From Methanoculleus taiwanensis (GTDB taxonomy: Archaea; Halobacteriota; Methanomicrobia; Methanomicrobiales; Methanoculleaceae), in assembly GCF_004102725.1 (NCBI RefSeq), contig NZ_LHQS01000002.1, positions 859,984-923,983 on the forward strand: DNA of 64,000 nucleotides. Reading direction: 5' to 3'. Each line of letters starts with the position of its first letter. The first letter of the stretch is position 1. The translations under genes were made by a program, and so were the position numbers. Below, piece after piece: positions 27,162 to 35,453 of this stretch. Below the pieces are notes generated by a model. It was not told the origin of the DNA and searched no databases. It was given only the letters and a program-made list of their open reading frames with translations.

Positions 27162-28241
27162 ATGAACGTGACTCCGGACTCTATCACGGATCTCGGTGCC
27201 CAGGTTGGGCAAGCCCTTATCATTCTTATTGTGACCGGCATCGCCCTCGTCGCCGCCCGGGTCGTTATGCGGCGGGTGCTCTGGCCGGCGCTCAGAAAAC
27301 CCCGCCTCGCACCGAGCCGGCAGATGCTCTCGCTTGTCGAACAGTTCGTCTACCTGCTCATCATTGTATTCGGCCTGCACCAGGTCGTCCGGGTCGTCGC
27401 ACCGGGCGTTCTTCTTTTCGACGATATCTTCTTCCTCTTCTACTGGCTCCTTGGGATCTACTTCGCGGTACGCCTGGTCTCCGCCACTGCCGATTGGTAC
27501 CTGGGCGTGCTCGCCCCCCGGTTCGATGGAACCACCCACGAAAAGGTCGTCTCTCCGATAAAGTACATCCTGTACATCGTCATCTTCGCACTGGCCGCCA
27601 TCATCCTCATGGACTTCTTCGGCATTACCGGCACAGCCCTCACGACGAGCCTTGCCGCACTCGGCGTGACGACGCTGGTCGTGGGGCTGGCCGCCGAGAA
27701 TATCATCAACGACATCATCACCGGGCTCGTAATCAGGGTCGATCAGCCCTTCCGGCCGGGCGACCGTATCGAGATACTGGAGCTGAACACCTGGGGCGAT
27801 GTCCAGGAGGTAGGCTGGCGGTCGACCCGCATCCTCACCCGGGATAAACGTATGGTCACGATCCCGAACTCTCTCATCGGCAAGAACCTCGTCACGAACT
27901 ACTCGATCCCTGATAAGTTCTTCCGGGTCGAGACCGACGTGGCCGTGGCGTATGGAGCGGATATCGAAGTTGTCCGGCAGCTGATACAGGAGGCCGTGGA
28001 GGAGCAGGACTGGGTGGTGAGGGACAGGCCGATCCAGGTGCTGCTGTGGGAGTTCCGGGATACCGGGGTGCTGATCCGGGCCAGATGCTGGATCGAGGAT
28101 TACGTCGATACCCGAATCGTTGTAGACCAGTTGAACACGGCGATTTACAGGCGGCTCTTCGAGAGAGGCTTCGTATCGGGGCCGGTATCGGATATCGCCC
28201 TCCATACGGCAGAAGGTGAAGAGCATAGAGAGGGTGCGTGA
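27162..28241 (+). CDS. Mechanosensitive ion channel, MscS family
   Basis: This 359-residue protein has four or five membrane helices, ending in the pore helix ALGVTTLVVGLAAENIINDI, then the beta domain VDQPFRPGDRIEI and the conserved GDVQEVGWRSTRI with TIPNSLIGK. These are the MscS hallmarks. The channel opens under membrane tension and releases solutes during hypo-osmotic shock. GGAGGAG precedes ATG 27162, one base after the DUF2254 stop. Confidence 0.88.
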   Translation: MNVTPDSITDLGAQVGQALIILIVTGIALVAARVVMRRVLWPALRKPRLAPSRQMLSLVEQFVYLLIIVFGLHQVVRVVAPGVLLFDDIFFLFYWLLGIYFAVRLVSATADWYLGVLAPRFDGTTHEKVVSPIKYILYIVIFALAAIILMDFFGITGTALTTSLAALGVTTLVVGLAAENIINDIITGLVIRVDQPFRPGDRIEILELNTWGDVQEVGWRSTRILTRDKRMVTIPNSLIGKNLVTNYSIPDKFFRVETDVAVAYGADIEVVRQLIQEAVEEQDWVVRDRPIQVLLWEFRDTGVLIRARCWIEDYVDTRIVVDQLNTAIYRRLFERGFVSGPVSDIALHTAEGEEHREGA

Positions 28242-28400
28242 TTGCCCCTTCCTCCGGGTACGATCGCATGGGTCCGGGAAGGCGCCGGCACGGTTAATCG
28301 TCTACGTCCGGAGACCAGCAGCCGGAAGACGGACGCAAGGTTCCTTCTTCCCGTATCCGGACGTGCGGGACGTTCCGGGTCGGATCGAAAAGAGAAGGGG

Positions 28401-29891
28401 TCAATGGAGTTTACCGCTCCCCGCCTCCTCGAGCTGCCGAAGCACCGCGTCCAGGTTGAACGCGGCCGGCTTCTGGCGCGGCGGGTACTTCGTGAACGCC
28501 TCGATCTCGGCTGCGACGAGCGCCTGCATGCCGTAGATAAGGTATGCATGGGAGATCAGCCAGTCGTAGTAGGTGTTCGAGTTCTCGTCGGCCCGCTCGA
28601 ACGGGTCCTGCCGCAGGTTGAAGATCTTCGGGATCCGGAGCGGCACGAACGGCTCCATCCAGGTTGCGAGCTGTTTCGCCCGCTGTTCCATCAGCACAGC
28701 CTTCCAGTCCTTGTGCCGGATGCCGAGGATATCGCCGTCGTCGCTGATGTAGAAGAAGGTCTGCCGCGGGCTCTCCGCGACGTCTCCCGTCAGGTACGGG
28801 AGCAGGTTGTAGCCGTCGATATGCACCCGGAAGGTCTTCGACCCGGCACGGTGCCCCTCGAGGAGTTTCTCCTTGATCGCCGGCTCGCCGGCGGCGGCAA
28901 GGAGCGTCGGCAGCCAATCCTGGTGGGCGACTATGCCGTTCAGTACGGTTGCGGGTTTTATCTTTTCCGGCCAGCGCACGAACGCCGGGACGCGCCATCC
29001 GCCTTCCCAGTTCGTGTTCTTCTCGGACCTGAACGGGGTGATCGCGGCGTCCGGCCAGCTGTTGAAGTGCGGCCCGTTGTCGGTCGAGTACATCACGATC
29101 GTGTTCTCCGCGATACCGAGTTCGTCCAGCTTGTCGAGCATCCGCCCGATATTCTCGTCGTGGGCCACCATCACGTCGTTGTAGAACCCCTGGCCGCTCT
29201 TGCCCTTGTGCTTCTCTGCGGGGTGGGTTCGGAAATGCATGGCCGTGGTATTGTACCAGACGAAGAACGGTTTCCCGTTTCTGTGCGCTTTCTCTACGAA
29301 CGCGAGAGCCCGGTCGGTCACCTCCTCGTCGATCGTCTCCATGCGCTCTTTCGTGAGGGGCCCCGTGTCCTCGATCGTCTGCCCGCCCCGGCCGTCCGCC
29401 ACGGCGTGAAGGACGCCTCTTGGCCCGAATCGCTCCCGGAAGGCCGGGTCTTTTGGGTAGTCCGGGTCCTCGGGCTCCTCCTCGGCGTTCAGGTGGTAGA
29501 GGTTGCCGAAGAACTCGTCGAACCCGTGCATTGTCGGCAGGAACTCGTCCTTGTCGCCGAGGTGGTTCTTCCCGAACTGGCCCGTGACGTACCCCTGCGG
29601 TTTTAAGAGTTCCGCGATGGTCGGGTCTTCCGCCTGGAGGCCGACATCCGCGCCGGGCATCCCGACCTTGGTCAGCCCCGTCCGGATCGGGTTCTGGCCG
29701 GTGATGAAGGCGGCCCGCCCTGCCGTGCAGCTCTGCTGGCCGTAGTAGTCGGTGAAGGCGACGCCCTCGTTGGCGATGCGATCGATATGGGGTGTTCGGT
29801 AGCCCATCTGGCCCCGGTTGTTGTAACTGATGTTCCACCAGCCGATATCATCCCCCCAGAGAATGAGGATATTTGGATGCTTTTGTGCCAT
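28401..29891 (-). CDS. Sulfatase, arylsulfatase type
   Basis: The 496-residue product opens with PNILILWGDDIGW, the metal-binding Asp pair of sulfatases. The sulfatase signature is SCTAGRAAFITGQ near residue 56, with the cysteine expected to become formylglycine; it is CTAGR, not the textbook CxPSR. YSTDNGPHFNSWPD and FGKNHLGD supply later metal and substrate ligands. There is no signal peptide, so it should act in the cytoplasm. Sulfatases are uncommon in methanogens; transfer from bacteria is plausible. No maturase is encoded nearby. An AAGGAGGA ribosome site and a TATA at about 29940 support the start. Confidence 0.85.
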   Translation of the reverse strand: MAQKHPNILILWGDDIGWWNISYNNRGQMGYRTPHIDRIANEGVAFTDYYGQQSCTAGRAAFITGQNPIRTGLTKVGMPGADVGLQAEDPTIAELLKPQGYVTGQFGKNHLGDKDEFLPTMHGFDEFFGNLYHLNAEEEPEDPDYPKDPAFRERFGPRGVLHAVADGRGGQTIEDTGPLTKERMETIDEEVTDRALAFVEKAHRNGKPFFVWYNTTAMHFRTHPAEKHKGKSGQGFYNDVMVAHDENIGRMLDKLDELGIAENTIVMYSTDNGPHFNSWPDAAITPFRSEKNTNWEGGWRVPAFVRWPEKIKPATVLNGIVAHQDWLPTLLAAAGEPAIKEKLLEGHRAGSKTFRVHIDGYNLLPYLTGDVAESPRQTFFYISDDGDILGIRHKDWKAVLMEQRAKQLATWMEPFVPLRIPKIFNLRQDPFERADENSNTYYDWLISHAYLIYGMQALVAAEIEAFTKYPPRQKPAAFNLDAVLRQLEEAGSGKLH

Positions 29892-30284
29892 ATTGTTCCT
29901 CCTTGAGTATTTGGCTGCTTATTATTGCCCGAGTATTTATATTTTTAGAGAAATACCTCTGATTCCGGACAGCCGTGGCGTCGTTGTTCTGATAGAACAC
30001 GTTCTTCACCCGGGCGGTATTGGCGTCCCCGTTAACCGGCCCTGCCACTCACTACAGCGCCCCTTATGCATCCGCCCTTGATTTGGTCAGGGTGGGTCAA
30101 TACTATCGGAGAATGTGGATCCGTTCCTTCGATTTGAACCGCTCAGGAAGCACAGTACGGATCTCCTTGTTCACGAACCAAGAACCATTTTGTTCACGTA
30201 CCGTGGATATGCTGCTTGCAATCGGAAAGTGCACACGGCCGGTGGTGATGCTGCCCGTAAAATCGCTTCAGTTGAGCATCCCTG
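29892..30284. other. Intergenic region upstream of sulfatase
   Basis: The first 60 bases hold the sulfatase ribosome-binding site and a minus-strand TATA (AAATATAAATAC around 29935-29946). From about 30000 to 30284 only short frames without start signals are open; I see no gene. Confidence 0.45.
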
Positions 30285-30512
30285 CCGGAACAAAAACCGG
30301 CATCCCTATCATCCCGCTCCCCGATCTCTTCCGTGAAGAGCATGGATCTCGCTGAATACCGGAGGATCAATACCATCATCGAGCGCGACAGCGCCGACGC
30401 GACCTACAAGTACGCCCATTCTCCGGGGCGTCATCGAGATCTGCCAGCAGTCCTCGCACCTCCGGGAGGACGACGGCGATGCGGTCTGGTTCCCCCTCGG
30501 GCTGACCTCATG
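30285..30512 (+). pseudogene. Truncated duplicate of the HNH nuclease gene 5' end
   Basis: From the ATG at 30342 this reads MDLAEYRRINTIIERDSADA, identical to the first residues of the intact gene that starts at 31685. DNA similarity begins about 57 bases before the ATG in both copies and runs to about 30512. A frameshift at TACGCCC-ATTCTCC breaks the frame after ATYKYA, and the similarity ends at codon 55 or so. The two copies flank the hicBA pair, giving about 1.34 kb between repeats. Confidence 0.8.
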
Positions 30513-30690
30513 TTGTCGATCCCTTACAGCCCCGGATTCGTGGGTTCCGTCTTTCGCAAGATCACCTCTCGAGAGATACCCGGATCATGCCGCGAGGATA
30601 GCAGAGACGCCATCACTGCCGTCCGATCGTGGGGAGGGGGGTGGACGATCGAAGATTTTATCGAGGATTGCCCGGCGAGGGAATGACCGC

Positions 30691-30918
30691 CTAGAGCAGA
30701 TCACTCAAATCTTTGACCGTCATATCGGCCTGCTTTAAAATGTGCGACAGCGTTGAACGCTTGACCGGCTTATGCATAGGGACTGTCAGTTTCAGTAGTT
30801 TGTCCGGCAGATGCTTGTGCAGGCGGATATGGCTGCCACGCGTGCGGACGACGACCCACCCGTCCCGTTGAAGAGCGGTAACGATTTTGTCATAATCAAG
30901 AACAGGTACCTTGCTCAT
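30691..30918 (-). CDS. hicA: HicA-type toxin
   Basis: The 75-residue protein has the HicA fold signature GWVVVRTRGSHIRL with the catalytic-type histidine, and the C-terminal VPMHKPVKRSTLSHILKQA. HicA is an mRNA interferase with a double-stranded RNA-binding-like fold. The start overlaps the hicB stop (ATGA), so it is translated after the antitoxin. The antitoxin-first order is the reverse of the most common hicAB order. Confidence 0.85.
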   Translation of the reverse strand: MSKVPVLDYDKIVTALQRDGWVVVRTRGSHIRLHKHLPDKLLKLTVPMHKPVKRSTLSHILKQADMTVKDLSDLL

Positions 30919-31118
30919 ACGGCAATCTCAATCTGCTCGGCTGTTTCGCTAAAAGTGAGATCATCCTCGACAGTTTCAAGATACAGGTCAATCGCTTCCC
31001 TGATATTTTCCAATGCTTCTTCCTTTGTGTCGCCCTCGCTGATACAGCCGGGAAGGCTTGGTACATAGATCGTATAGCCCCCTTCCTCACTGGGCTCAAG
31101 CACTACACGCAGTCTCAT
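30915..31118 (-). CDS. hicB: HicB-type antitoxin
   Basis: The 67-residue product has the HicB motif GGYTIYVPSLPGCISEGDT followed by KEEALENIREAIDLYLE. It lacks a C-terminal DNA-binding domain, so it is the short form and may not repress its own promoter. A TATA-like AAGTATAAATT (31143-31153 on the minus strand) lies about 28 bp upstream of the ATG. It should bind and neutralise the HicA toxin encoded directly after it. Confidence 0.85.
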   Translation of the reverse strand: MRLRVVLEPSEEGGYTIYVPSLPGCISEGDTKEEALENIREAIDLYLETVEDDLTFSETAEQIEIAV

Positions 31119-31321
31119 ACCCTACAGTGTCAATCCGGGGAATTTATACTTAATTGGCACATGGATACATTGGGTGAGATTGCTGACCCGGCACTGTCGC
31201 CCGTGAAACCTTTGGCAAAGGAGGGTCAGATTCTTGGAAGAGCTCGGGCATCGGGGACTGCATCGTCAACGCCGGTGTTTCGGAGGGTATAAGTGTCTGG
31301 ATGCGATATCCAACAGTACCT

Positions 31322-31501
31322 ATGCATCCTCTCACCCGGATTCGGCAGAACCTTCGCACCATCCGGGAGCGATATGGCGTGGCCGAGGAGTATGTCGTCC
31401 ACGGCACGGCCTCGCTCCGGATCCACCGCTATCTCGAGAACCGCCGGTACGATCTCATAGGTATCGATATCGCCCACCCCAAACCCGGCGATGATGATTA
31501 A
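31322..31501 (+). CDS. Small protein of unknown function
   Basis: The 59-residue frame begins MHPLTRIRQNLRTIRERYGV. Its first 20 residues resemble the N-terminus of minimal nucleotidyltransferases, but the expected GSxxRG motif is absent and the rest is unrelated, so it is either a fragment or an unrelated small protein. A TATA-like TATAAG at 31288-31293 lies about 32 bp upstream. Weakly supported. Confidence 0.3.
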   Translation: MHPLTRIRQNLRTIRERYGVAEEYVVHGTASLRIHRYLENRRYDLIGIDIAHPKPGDDD

Positions 31502-31626
31502 TTGCATCTGGGACGCTCCATGCAGGAGAGCGGCAGTCTCCGGCATAATATTTTGCTCTCCGGGTCTCGCTGATGCCTGCAGGTCCCGGAGTTGATCGGG
31601 AAGGCATGTATCTGATTGCAGAAACC

Positions 31627-31849
31627 CTGCCGAACGAAAACCGGCATCCATATCATCCCATTTCTCAATCTCTTCCTGAAGAGCATGGATCTCGCTGAAT
31701 ACCGGAGGATCAACACCATCATCGAGCGCGACAGCGCCGACGCGACCTACAAGTACGCCCTCCTCCGGGGCGTCATCGAGATCTGCCAGCAGTCCTCGCA
31801 CCTCCGGGAGGATGACGGCGATACGGTCTGGTTTCCCCTCGGGCTGCTC
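31627..31849 (+). repeat. Second arm of HNH-gene direct repeat
   Basis: This segment matches 30285-30512 with few mismatches, including about 57 bases upstream of the start codon (AAAACCGGCATCC is shared). It spans the first 55 codons of the intact HNH gene. Confidence 0.75.
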
Positions 31850-32848
31850 GTCGAGAAGTGGCTGCTCTACTACTACCCGATCTTCGCGGCAGCGAGGTTC
31901 ATCCCGCAGAAGAACGGGGAGACGCCGGATCAGGATGCGGGGAAGGTTGTTTCATTCCGGAAGCACTTCATGCCGATCATTGTCTATTACAAAGAACGGG
32001 GTGGCATGTCGGTCTTCTACAATGACTATATTCGCAGTTCTATCCCGGCCGAGATCCAGCCGGCGTTCATAAGTCTGGTGAAGGAGATCCGAAAGACCAT
32101 CACCCAGATGCCGATGAATCACCTCGGGTATTCGCAGTCGAAAAGGCCTTACTCAGTCTTCGACTATACCAGGCCGCTGCCTCGGCTCCCGAACGATAGT
32201 CCGGTCGACCGACCATACCTGATCGAGCACGCCGGCCGGTTCTCCCTCTCACGGGATCTCTGCACGATCTTCGAGTACTTCGGGAGTTTCATCTCGGGGG
32301 AAGAGTGCCTGCTGAAGAAGTGGGCTGCATTTACCGCAGCGGCGGATAAGACACGCACCGTCACTGAGGAGTGCATGCTCTCCCTGCTCACGGCGATGCC
32401 GACGACCGAACGGGCGGTTGCGGATGCTCGCAGCATTTACCGGTCAGTCTTTGAGGAGGAGGGGTCGCTGACCTGTGTCTGGTCGGGGAAGGCCATTTCC
32501 TCACCGGACGCGATGCATATCGACCACGTCCTCCCCTTTTCGGTCTGGAAGAACAACGATCTGTGGAACCTCCTCCCCACCCTCGCGTCGGTTAACGCCA
32601 AAAAGCGTGATCGCATTCCCGACCGTTCACGCTTGGAATCCCGCCGGGAGTGCATCATCGAATACTGGGATCTGCTCCATGATCGTTCTCCTCACCAGTT
32701 TGAGAAAGAGATCTCGGTTTCGCTCTTGGGTCCATATGCTTCATGGACTGACTGGCAGGATCAGGCGTTTGAACGGATGATGCATAAGTGCGCCTACCTG
32801 ATCGATATCAGAGGTTACGAAGCATGGTACAAAACACGGGCATGCTGA
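31685..32848 (+). CDS. HNH endonuclease domain protein
   Basis: The 387-residue product has a long N-terminal region (about residues 1-270) of no known family and a C-terminal HNH domain: MHIDHVLPFSVWKNNDLWN followed by LLPTLASVNAKKRDRIP. The His-Asn-His metal site is complete (IDH, N of NDLWN, and N of SVNAKK). Such large HNH proteins are often parts of defence or mobile elements. A truncated twin lies 1.3 kb upstream. The downstream HIT gene overlaps its end by about 25 bases. Confidence 0.8.
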   Translation: MDLAEYRRINTIIERDSADATYKYALLRGVIEICQQSSHLREDDGDTVWFPLGLLVEKWLLYYYPIFAAARFIPQKNGETPDQDAGKVVSFRKHFMPIIVYYKERGGMSVFYNDYIRSSIPAEIQPAFISLVKEIRKTITQMPMNHLGYSQSKRPYSVFDYTRPLPRLPNDSPVDRPYLIEHAGRFSLSRDLCTIFEYFGSFISGEECLLKKWAAFTAAADKTRTVTEECMLSLLTAMPTTERAVADARSIYRSVFEEEGSLTCVWSGKAISSPDAMHIDHVLPFSVWKNNDLWNLLPTLASVNAKKRDRIPDRSRLESRRECIIEYWDLLHDRSPHQFEKEISVSLLGPYASWTDWQDQAFERMMHKCAYLIDIRGYEAWYKTRAC

Positions 32849-33213
32849 CCTGTCCGTTCTGCAATCCCCGCCCCGAGGAGATCGTGCTCGCGAGCGATCT
32901 CTGCTACGCCCGCTACGACAAGTACCCGGTGAACCCCGGCCACCTCCTCGTCATCCCCTTCCGGCACGTCGCCGGCTTCTTCGACGCGACGGACGAGGAG
33001 CAGGCCGCCCTCTTCGCGCTCGTCCGCGAGGCGAAACATCTCCTTGATGAACGCTTCCGTCCCGACGGCTACAACATCGGCGTGAACGTCGGCGAGGCTG
33101 CCGGGCAGACGGTGATGCACCTGCACGTGCACGTCATCCCGCGGTATACCGGGGATATGGAGGAGCTGCGGGGCGGGGTGCGAGGGGTTATTCCGGAAAG
33201 GCGGGTGTATTGA
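32824..33213 (+). CDS. HIT family nucleotide hydrolase
   Basis: The 129-residue product starts with a CPFC zinc-like pair and ends with the histidine triad HLHVHVIPRY. GHLLVIPFRHV is another conserved HIT stretch. Such proteins hydrolyse dinucleotide polyphosphates or AMP-lysine-type conjugates. Start choices are ATG 32824 and ATG 32842 (MLTCPFC); both are at the HNH stop. This is a housekeeping-type gene by style. Confidence 0.85.
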   Translation: MVQNTGMLTCPFCNPRPEEIVLASDLCYARYDKYPVNPGHLLVIPFRHVAGFFDATDEEQAALFALVREAKHLLDERFRPDGYNIGVNVGEAAGQTVMHLHVHVIPRYTGDMEELRGGVRGVIPERRVY

Positions 33214-33382
33214 GGAGATTCGGTCACGCCGGTTTACGAGAACCAATGACGGCTCGCTCCGATTATACGTGATGAAGCCGCTCCCGTCGAGCCCCCTCCG
33301 AATCAGATCTCGGATGCCCTCGTTCACTTTCAACCCGCGCCCGCCGCGCTTTTATATGCCCCCGTTTCCTGAACGCTTACCT

Positions 33383-34537
33383 ATGAGGCAGAAAGAAACC
33401 CTGCGCTACGACCAGACGCTCTTCCGCGACCGCGAGGTCTTCGAGTTCACGTTTGTCCCCGACCAGCTCAACCACCGCGACGCCCAGATCCGCGAACTCG
33501 CCCTTCTCGCCCGGCCGGCCGTCCGGGGCGGCAGCCCGAGGAGCGCTATCCTCCGCGGTCCGCCCGGCACCGGCAAGACCACCACTGTCCACCGGCTCTT
33601 CGCCGAGATCGAGGAGGCGACGCAGAGGATCGTCCCGGTCTATGTCAACTGCCAGCAGCACCGGACGCCGTTCGCCGTCTTTGCGTGCATCTACGAAAAA
33701 CTCGTCGGCTACGCTCCCCCGTCGGCCGGCCGGCACCTCGACGACGTCGTCGGCAGCATCACGAAACGGCTCGGCGACCGAAACGCCGCGCTCCTCGTCT
33801 GCCTGGACGACGCCAACTACCTGCACGAGGCCAGGCACTTAAACGACCTCCTCTACCGGCTCCTCCGGCTCTACGAATCGTGGGACGTCCGGAAGGCCGG
33901 CGTCTTCGCGGTCTTAAGTGACCTCTCCCTGAACCTCGCCGCCGAGGTCGACGCACAGGTCCGGTCGGTCTTCCACCCGACGGAGGTCTTCTTCCAGCCG
34001 TACGCAAAGCCGGAGATCCGGGAGATCCTGGAGGGCCGGATCCGGCAGGGGCTCTACCCGAACGTGGTGTCGCAGGCGAACACTGCCCTCATCGCGGAGA
34101 TCGCCGCACAGGAGCAGGACGTCCGGGTCGGGATCGACCTCGTCCGGACGGCGGCCGAGCGTGCGGAGAGCGACGGGCGCCGGACGGTCACCAGACAGGA
34201 CGTGATGGCCGCCTCCCGGTCGGTCATCACGCCGACCCTGCAGAAGCGGGCCGCTGACCTGAAGGAGGGCGAGCGTGCCCTGCTCTCCCGCATCGCAGAG
34301 ATGGCACGGGATACCGGCGCGGACATGACCTCGGGTGCGGTCTACGAGGCGGTGCAGGGGTACGCCGTAAGCAGCGAGACGACCTACCGGACACGGTTAA
34401 AGCGGCTCGAGGAGGCGGGGCTCATCGACCTGCCGCTCCGCACCGACCGCGGGCGAACCCGGGAGGTTCTGCTCCGCTTTACCCCCGAGCAGGTGCTCGC
34501 CGTCTGTGAACCGCGGGGGAAAACCGGCGCGGCATAG
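33383..34537 (+). CDS. cdc6: Orc1/Cdc6-type replication initiator
   Basis: The 384-residue product is an Orc1/Cdc6 protein: Walker A GPPGTGKTT near residue 60, Walker B LLVCLDDANYL (Asp where Glu is usual in DE), sensor I FAVLSDLSLN, and a C-terminal winged helix with AVSSETTYRTRLKRLEEAG and GLIDLPLRTDRGRTREVLL. It should bind origin DNA and load a helicase. A TATA box (TTTATATG, 33351-33358) lies about 29 bp before ATG 33383, giving a leaderless mRNA; the frame open from 33269 is not used. A primase-helicase gene follows, so it may serve this local replicon and not the main chromosome origin. Confidence 0.87.
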   Translation: MRQKETLRYDQTLFRDREVFEFTFVPDQLNHRDAQIRELALLARPAVRGGSPRSAILRGPPGTGKTTTVHRLFAEIEEATQRIVPVYVNCQQHRTPFAVFACIYEKLVGYAPPSAGRHLDDVVGSITKRLGDRNAALLVCLDDANYLHEARHLNDLLYRLLRLYESWDVRKAGVFAVLSDLSLNLAAEVDAQVRSVFHPTEVFFQPYAKPEIREILEGRIRQGLYPNVVSQANTALIAEIAAQEQDVRVGIDLVRTAAERAESDGRRTVTRQDVMAASRSVITPTLQKRAADLKEGERALLSRIAEMARDTGADMTSGAVYEAVQGYAVSSETTYRTRLKRLEEAGLIDLPLRTDRGRTREVLLRFTPEQVLAVCEPRGKTGAA

Positions 34538-34596
34538 TGCCTCTCTCCGGCGGGGAATAGCCGTTCCGCCCCTTCTCCGGCCATTTCACCCTTTTC

Positions 34597-34618
34597 CGGT
34601 TAAGTAACGGTTAAGTAA
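34597..34618. repeat. Tandem 11-bp repeat CGGTTAAGTAA x2
   Basis: Two exact, adjacent copies of CGGTTAAGTAA lie 60 bp after the cdc6 stop, followed by C-rich strings. Direct repeats beside an Orc1/Cdc6 gene may be origin boxes or an operator for the downstream operon. A TATA-like TTTTTAAG follows at about 34653-34660. Confidence 0.6.
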
Positions 34619-34687
34619 CCCCTATTTTCACCCGCACCATTCTCCCCACACCTTTTTAAGCCGTGTACCCGCACGCTCAACCAAGCG

Positions 34688-35122
34688 GTGCATGCAGAAT
34701 GGCTCTTCCCCTCCGGGATTGCCGGTGCACCGCGAAATGCAGCAGCGAGGCTACGCATGAAACAGAAATCACGACCCATACCCCGGGACGAGACTGCAGC
34801 CCCCGGAGAGCGGCGGGGCTCCTCTGTCCCGGCCGGATCGACGAGAGAACGCAAAAGAATCTGCGACGGCAGCCAGGCACAACCAATTGTTTCCAGCACT
34901 CGGATGCACCGGACCGCCAATGGTACTCGGCACTCCAACGATATAAGCGTGTCCGCCCCGGGAGATGCACCGCGGAAGGTGCCGCTCTACCTGATCGCCG
35001 GGGTCGTCGCGGCCGAGGTCGCCCGGCACAAGCGGGCACTCCGGGAGATCCACGTCGTCGGCGCCGCCGGCCACTACTACGCGGTCACCACCGTCGTTGC
35101 CGGAGGGGATACCGATGCCTGA
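34688..35122 (+). CDS. Small protein of unknown function, replicon operon gene 1
   Basis: The frame codes for up to 144 residues from a GTG at 34688, which lies about 30 bp after a TATA-like box; ATG 34757 and GTG 34949 are alternatives. The last 50 residues (KVPLYLIAGVVAAEVARHKR and IHVVGAAGHYYAVTTVVAGG) look folded, while the first half is polar and low in conserved character. No family is recognised. It overlaps the next gene by eight bases and is the first gene of the primase operon. Confidence 0.45.
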   Translation: MHAEWLFPSGIAGAPRNAAARLRMKQKSRPIPRDETAAPGERRGSSVPAGSTRERKRICDGSQAQPIVSSTRMHRTANGTRHSNDISVSAPGDAPRKVPLYLIAGVVAAEVARHKRALREIHVVGAAGHYYAVTTVVAGGDTDA

Positions 35123-35453
35123 GCCGGGAACGCTCGCCTACGGCAGCGGCGGCACCCTCCACGTCGCGGTCGATGCCGAACACTACCGGATCGAACCGGA
35201 GGACGCGAAACACCTGCTCTTCTCCGGGCGGGTGGTGCCGATCCAGCAGGACTGCGTCGTCCGCGACGGCGGGATGCCGATGGGCCAAACGACGATCGAA
35301 GGCCATGCCGCGGTGAACTGCACCGGCAAGGCCGTGGTGCTCCACACCCGCGCCGGCTCGTTCATCATCCCGCTCGTCAGCTTCCAGCGGGTCGCCCGGG
35401 GGGAGGCGGCGAGCGCCCCCCTCTTCCCCCTCATCCCGGGGGTGACGGGGTGA
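35115..35453 (+). CDS. Small protein of unknown function, replicon operon gene 2
   Basis: The 112-residue product starts MPEPGTLAYGSGGTLHVAVD; GGAGGGG is eight bases upstream. It is rich in beta-type sequence with no motif I can assign. It overlaps the previous gene and, by four bases (GTGA), the primase-helicase gene, so it is co-translated with it and may be a replication accessory. Confidence 0.55.
   Translation: MPEPGTLAYGSGGTLHVAVDAEHYRIEPEDAKHLLFSGRVVPIQQDCVVRDGGMPMGQTTIEGHAAVNCTGKAVVLHTRAGSFIIPLVSFQRVARGEAASAPLFPLIPGVTG

Noticed and set aside
28242-29606. 454-codon plus-strand frame opposite the sulfatase
   Set aside because: No start signal, composition of a shadow; sulfatase motifs are on the minus strand.
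30513-30690. Continuation of the truncated HNH frame to 30686 as a gene
   Set aside because: After the similarity ends the translation has no family likeness, and the frame is already shifted.
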